9,841 nucleotides of DNA from JBBDRV01 sp040905285. Lineage in GTDB: Bacteria; Bacteroidota; Rhodothermia; Balneolales; Balneolaceae. Below are positions 6,571 through 9,841 of the stretch, piece after piece. The stretch's first letter is position 1. Every line of letters begins with the position of its first letter. The DNA lies in assembly GCA_040905285.1 (NCBI GenBank), contig JBBDRV010000058.1, positions 1 to 9,841 of the forward strand, given 5' to 3'. Under the pieces are notes generated by a model that saw nothing but the letters and a program-made list of their open reading frames with translations, searched no databases and had not been told where the DNA came from. Both the position numbers and the translations under genes were made by a program.

Positions 6571-6604
6571 TCACATAGAGCAAATAGAGTCACATGGAGC
6601 AAAT
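6571..6604 (+). repeat. Tandem duplication at the oxidoreductase start codon
   Basis: Two 15-bp copies, 6571-6585 and 6590-6604, with one mismatch and a 19-bp period. The mismatch is ATA in the first and ATG in the second, and that ATG (6594) is the first start codon of the oxidoreductase gene. The duplication therefore decides where translation can begin. Confidence 0.75.
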
Positions 6605-7553
6605 GAGAGCGGCGTTTTGTAAAGAGTTCGGTGGTGTCGACCGGCTGGAAATCGGATCTGTTGAGTTGCCGGAGGTACAGGAGGGAGAGGTCCTGGTTCG
6701 CATTGAAGCTGCCGGGGTGAACCCGGTTGATGCGGCGGTTTTACAGGGGTACATGGAAGGGAGGCTTCCCCATGATTTCCCCATTATTCCCGGCTGGGAC
6801 ATGAGCGGGGTGGTTCAGAAAAGGGGGTTCGGCGCCCGCCGGTTTGATGCGGGAGATGAGGTTTACGCCTATGCCCGGCGGCCGGTTGTCAAATGGGGTA
6901 CGTTTGCCGAATACACGGTTATTCCCGAAAATTACCTGTCCCTGAAACCGCAGACTGTTTCTCATACGGAGGCCGGAGGCATCCCGCTGGTCGGGCTTAC
7001 GGCCTATCAGTCGTTATACGAAGCCGGTGGTCTGCAGGAGGGGTGGACTGTATTGATCCTGGGCGCTTCGGGTGGAGTCGGCAGTTTTGGAATTCAGCTG
7101 GCCCGGGCCAAAGGGGCCGAAGTGACCGGAGTGGCAAGCCGTAAGAATCACGGCTTTATGAAAGAGCTTGGTACCGCTGAGGCGGTTGACTATCAGGATA
7201 CGGATATAGGTGAAGCGGTACGGAAGCTTTATCCCGGGGGTGTGGATCTTATTTTCGACTGCTCCGGCGGAGAAACACTGCAGCAAAGTCTGCCGGCACT
7301 GAAGAAAGGCGGAAAGCTGGTGTCCCTTCTTGAGCAGGGAGAAAATATCGATCCGGATATCGATTTTGAATACGTCTTCGTCGAGCCCGATTCGAGCCAG
7401 CTGGATCACTTGCGCAGGCTTACCAATGCGGGGGAACTGAAGGTGCCTGTCAGTGAAACGTATTCACTGGACGCTGCAGCCGATGCCCTGCAGCAAATAC
7501 AGACACTTCATACGAGAGGAAAAATAGTCATTCTTCCCCAGACCTCTGACTGA
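6594..7553 (+). CDS. Zinc-free MDR-family NAD(P)H oxidoreductase
   Basis: A 319-residue medium-chain dehydrogenase/reductase of the quinone-oxidoreductase type, a cytosolic NADPH-dependent enzyme reducing quinones or enones. The N-terminal GroES-like domain shows GEVLVRIEAAGVNPVDA (31-47) and PGWDMSGVV (66-74); the catalytic-zinc cysteine and histidine and the four-cysteine structural lobe of alcohol dehydrogenases are absent. The Rossmann domain has the nucleotide motif GASGGVG (157-163) followed by IQLARAKGAEV, and GGVDLIFDCSGG (215-226). Length is normal for the family and no lesion is seen. Start is ATG 6594 or ATG 6603 (MRAAFCKEFGG, closer to the usual family start); ribosome-binding sites are poor for both. 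The gene stands alone on the plus strand, faces the convergent metal ATPase, and is bracketed by two copies of a repeat element, suggesting past mobilisation or duplication. Substrate unknown. Confidence 0.9.
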   Translation: MEQMRAAFCKEFGGVDRLEIGSVELPEVQEGEVLVRIEAAGVNPVDAAVLQGYMEGRLPHDFPIIPGWDMSGVVQKRGFGARRFDAGDEVYAYARRPVVKWGTFAEYTVIPENYLSLKPQTVSHTEAGGIPLVGLTAYQSLYEAGGLQEGWTVLILGASGGVGSFGIQLARAKGAEVTGVASRKNHGFMKELGTAEAVDYQDTDIGEAVRKLYPGGVDLIFDCSGGETLQQSLPALKKGGKLVSLLEQGENIDPDIDFEYVFVEPDSSQLDHLRRLTNAGELKVPVSETYSLDAAADALQQIQTLHTRGKIVILPQTSD

Positions 7554-7571
7554 TACGCTCTGACTGATACG
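7544..7571 (+). repeat. Perfect 14-bp tandem duplication at the oxidoreductase stop
   Basis: CTCTGACTGATACG occurs twice head to tail (7544-7557, 7558-7571) without mismatch. The gene's TGA stop (7551-7553) lies in the first copy. A slipped-strand or repair event is likely and recent, given zero divergence. Confidence 0.85.
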
Positions 7572-7587
7572 GCAATCGCAGCCGGCC

Positions 7588-7731
7588 GGCAGCGCCGAGA
7601 ACCGCCTTCCCGCCAGTGCAAATCACCAATAGTGCAAGTCGCCGCCGGCAAATCATCGCCATTGCGAGTCACCGCCAGCAAGTCATCGCCAGTGCAAATC
7701 GACAACGCCGATGCACGCCCGGCGGCTTCAG
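7588..7731. repeat. Dispersed GC-rich repeat element, copy 2, with 30-bp super-period
   Basis: The ends match copy 1 (6405-6505). The centre is longer and holds six GCAARTC-like units starting at 7618, 7634, 7648, 7664, 7678 and 7694, that is, spacings of 16, 14, 16, 14 and 16, giving three 30-bp repeats of paired units. The right end runs through the ancestral stop codon of the P-type ATPase (7728-7730) and into the palindrome CTTCAGCTGAAG at 7727-7738. The units diverge from one another and no non-repetitive spacers lie between them, so this is not a CRISPR array. Confidence 0.75.
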
Positions 7732-7807
7732 CTGAAGTCCATATTCTGTATGCGCATAGCATTCAGAATGGCCAGCAGCGTCACGCCCACATCGGCAAAC
7801 ACCGCCT
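7728..7807 (-). pseudogene. Displaced last membrane helix of the metal ATPase
   Basis: In another minus-strand frame from the ATPase ORF, this stretch reads AVFADVGVTLLAILNAMRI and ends MDFS at TGA 7730-7728. That is the standard final helix and end of Zn/Cd ATPases. It belongs to the gene to its right and is cut off by a one-base loss near 7805-7808. Confidence 0.8.
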
Positions 7808-9832
7808 CCACAATGTCGCCATGCCGAGTGCCCCCATGGCGAGTACCAGGATTTTAATTCCCATCGCCAGAATGATGTTTTGCCAGACGATACGCCGCGT
7901 GGCCCGGCCTATCCCGATGGCTTCGGCAATTTTTGAAAGCTGATCTGTCTGGATGACGACATCGGCCGTTTCAATGGCAACATCACTGCCCAAAGCGCCC
8001 ATGGCAATGCCCACATCACTCAGGGCAAGGACCGGCGCGTCGTTGATGCCATCACCGGCGTAGGCGATAGTTCCCGGAAATTCAGCCTTCAGCTCGTCCA
8101 GTTTCCGGGCTTTCTCATCAGGAAGAAGATCCGCGTAGACACGGTCGATGTTCAACTCGCTGCCGACCTGCCGTGCAACGGACATCGTGTCGCCGCTCAG
8201 CATCACCGTTTGCCGGATTCCCAGTTTCCGGAGCTTTTCGATGGCCTGTGCCGCATCCGGTTTTATCTGGTCGGATATGGTGACGGCCCCTTCGTGCCGG
8301 CCGTCTATGGCAATGTGCACGACAGAGCCGGTTCCCTCGTCTGAAAATCCGTTCAGGAAAACCTGCTCCATTTCCATCAGTTTCCGGCTGCCGACCACGA
8401 CTTTTTTTCCGGACACGGTTGCCCGGATGCCGTACCCCGGAATCTCCTGCTGGTCTTCCACAGGCGGAACCGAGTGGACACGGGGTCCGATGTGATCTGT
8501 GATCGCTTTCGCTATGGGATGAGTGGATCCTTTTTCAACAGCCAGCAGCAGGGGAAGAACATCCCGGTCCCCGCCGCCGCTGCCGGTCCCGTCGGCCCCG
8601 CCGGCCAGCTGGACATCCTGTACGGAAAACGTGCCTTTGGTCAGCGTTCCCGTTTTGTCGAACACGACCGTCGTCACGGACCGCAGCGTATCCAGAAAGT
8701 TGGAGCCCTTCACCAGAATGCCGTGATGTGAAGCGGCCCCGATACCCCCGAAATAGCCCAGGGGAATGGATATGACCAGGGCACAGGGACAGGAGATCAC
8801 CAGGAATACCAGGCCGCGGTACAGCCAGTCTTCAAAAACATACGGGCTTGCAAAGAAAGCCGGCAGGAGAACCAGCAGCGTGGCGAGACCCACAACCGCA
8901 GGGGTATAGACCCTGGCAAAGGACCGGAGAAACAGTTCTGTTCTGGCTTTTCGCGATGAGGCCTCCCGGACCATCTTCAGGATCCTGGAAATGGAACTGT
9001 TTTCGTAGGTGCTGGAAACCTCAAGTTCGGCGACCTGATCCAGGCTGATCATTCCCGCCAGCACTTTTTCCCCTTCCGCATAGTGCCGGGGTTTACTCTC
9101 ACCGGTCAGTGCGGACGTGTCATATGCTCCCCGGCCGGTCAGCAGCCGGCCGTCAAGGGGAACCCGTTCGCCGGGCCTGACCTGAATGGTTTGGCCGATT
9201 TCTACTGAATCCGGGTGAACCGTGGAAAAGGATTGCCCGCGCAGTACATGGGCTGTTTCCGGCCTGACATCCAGGAGGGCTTTTATATTATTGCGGGCGC
9301 GGCGGACAGCTCCCTCCTGAAACGCTTCTCCGATGGAGTAAAAGAGCATGACGGCAACGCCTTCCGGGTACTCACCGATAAAAAAGGCGCCTGCGGTTGC
9401 TATGCCCATCAGAAAAAATTCGGTAAAGACATCTCCACGCCTCAGATTAGCAGCCGCCTGCCTGAGGACCGGAAGCCCGACGGGAATATAAGCGGTCAGA
9501 TACCAGAGGAGCCGCACCGGACCGGAAAACCAGGGGCTTTGAAACAGGTAGTCCAGTGCCAGTCCGGTGATCAGCAGGATAAAACTGACAATAATTCCCG
9601 GGTGGTCGGGAAAACTGAACCGGTTTTCTGTACGATTGCCCGCACCATTACCGCCGGAGGGCTGATCCGTGCTGCAGCATCCCTGATCGCTGCAGCATCC
9701 TTCACTGTTATTGACTGTGCCGGACATACGTTTATTCCTGTTCCCGTGGTTCTGAGATACTGTTGTTCTGGTTCTGGCGGTTCTGTTGTTCTGCCTGCCG
9801 TTCTGTTGGTACTGTTGCGTTTGAACAGTCAC
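7781..9832 (-). CDS. Zn/Cd-type P1B ATPase, frameshifted near its 3' end
   Basis: Heavy-metal efflux ATPase of the ZntA/CadA (P1B-2) kind in the inner membrane. Residue positions from GTG 9832: TGES 243-246, CPC 348-350, phosphorylation motif DKTGT from D392, HP motif 438-439, GDGINDAP 593-600, and K660 in TM7, equivalent to the ion-site lysine of ZntA. No N-terminal HMA domain (GMTCxxC) is present; instead there is a short cysteine cluster CCSDQGCC (46-53). The first 35 residues are Gln/Asn/Arg-rich, and ATG 9727 (residue 36, MSGTVNN, preceded by AGGA) may be the real start; the frame is open to the window edge. After TLW (675) a missing base turns the expected E-AVFADVG into RRCLPMWA and a stop at 7781, so the TM8 aspartate needed for metal binding is lost. 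The full-length form would end at 7728. It faces the oxidoreductase convergently. Confidence 0.88.
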   Translation of the reverse strand: MTVQTQQYQQNGRQNNRTARTRTTVSQNHGNRNKRMSGTVNNSEGCCSDQGCCSTDQPSGGNGAGNRTENRFSFPDHPGIIVSFILLITGLALDYLFQSPWFSGPVRLLWYLTAYIPVGLPVLRQAAANLRRGDVFTEFFLMGIATAGAFFIGEYPEGVAVMLFYSIGEAFQEGAVRRARNNIKALLDVRPETAHVLRGQSFSTVHPDSVEIGQTIQVRPGERVPLDGRLLTGRGAYDTSALTGESKPRHYAEGEKVLAGMISLDQVAELEVSSTYENSSISRILKMVREASSRKARTELFLRSFARVYTPAVVGLATLLVLLPAFFASPYVFEDWLYRGLVFLVISCPCALVISIPLGYFGGIGAASHHGILVKGSNFLDTLRSVTTVVFDKTGTLTKGTFSVQDVQLAGGADGTGSGGGDRDVLPLLLAVEKGSTHPIAKAITDHIGPRVHSVPPVEDQQEIPGYGIRATVSGKKVVVGSRKLMEMEQVFLNGFSDEGTGSVVHIAIDGRHEGAVTISDQIKPDAAQAIEKLRKLGIRQTVMLSGDTMSVARQVGSELNIDRVYADLLPDEKARKLDELKAEFPGTIAYAGDGINDAPVLALSDVGIAMGALGSDVAIETADVVIQTDQLSKIAEAIGIGRATRRIVWQNIILAMGIKILVLAMGALGMATLWRRCLPMWA

Positions 9833-9841
9833 TGTAATTTT

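Noticed and set aside
6590..7409. Minus-strand ORFs across the oxidoreductase
   Set aside because: They are shadows of the MDR coding sequence, whose motifs are intact in the plus frame.
7588..7731. CRISPR array
   Set aside because: The repeated units are only 14-16 bp, diverge from one another, have no unique spacers between them, and no cas genes are near.
8148..9048. Plus-strand ORFs inside the metal ATPase region
   Set aside because: All are antisense to well-conserved P-type ATPase motifs and have no domains of their own.

Overview
The window reads as an accessory, rearrangement-prone stretch of a Bacteroidota/Balneolota/Rhodothermota-type genome. The clearest pointers are a T9SS type A C-terminal sorting domain (PNPF motif at its start, GIYFYR near its end), an AAA/DUF4143 ATPase behind a TAnnTTTG-type -7 promoter box, and the scarcity of good Shine-Dalgarno sites. 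Assignment below phylum level is not possible from the sequence alone.

Layout, left to right. (1) 1-826, + strand: a YprB-type RNase H-like exonuclease, cut by the window edge. (2) 1029-2228, + strand: an AAA_14/DUF4143 ATPase, more AT-rich than its left neighbour, with an inverted repeat spanning promoter and start codon. (3) 2612-4061, + strand: a decayed membrane-anchored nucleotide-sugar dehydratase (CapD/WbpM family). It has an internal collapse that removes its middle domain, a frameshift near 3240 and a Gly/Asn-rich tail. (4) 4174-4844: two head-truncated genes placed back to back, a T9SS-exported protein on the minus strand and an unidentified C-terminal fragment on the plus strand, joined near 4680. 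(5) 4841-5950, minus strand: a compact AT-rich operon of a 68-residue protein, a HigA-like HTH antitoxin and a SecB-like chaperone, which is the plan of a toxin-antitoxin-chaperone (TAC) module but with no recognisable toxin. Just upstream lies what looks like the ruined C-terminus of a tyrosine recombinase. (6) 6405-7731: a zinc-free MDR oxidoreductase gene bracketed by two direct copies of a GC-rich repeat element and by short tandem duplications at its start and stop codons. (7) 7728-9832, minus strand: a Zn/Cd-type P1B ATPase whose last membrane helix is displaced by a frameshift.

The intact genes do not form one pathway. The common theme is turnover: two clear frameshifts, one internal gene collapse, two truncated genes joined at a breakpoint, a dead recombinase beside an addiction-type module, and a repeat-flanked gene. 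The two items most likely to be new are the TAC-like operon with a 68-residue protein in the toxin position, and the repeat element whose internal units alternate at 16 and 14 bp (30-bp super-period) on the flanks of the oxidoreductase gene. The frameshifts could also be assembly errors, so reads should be checked before biology is built on them.
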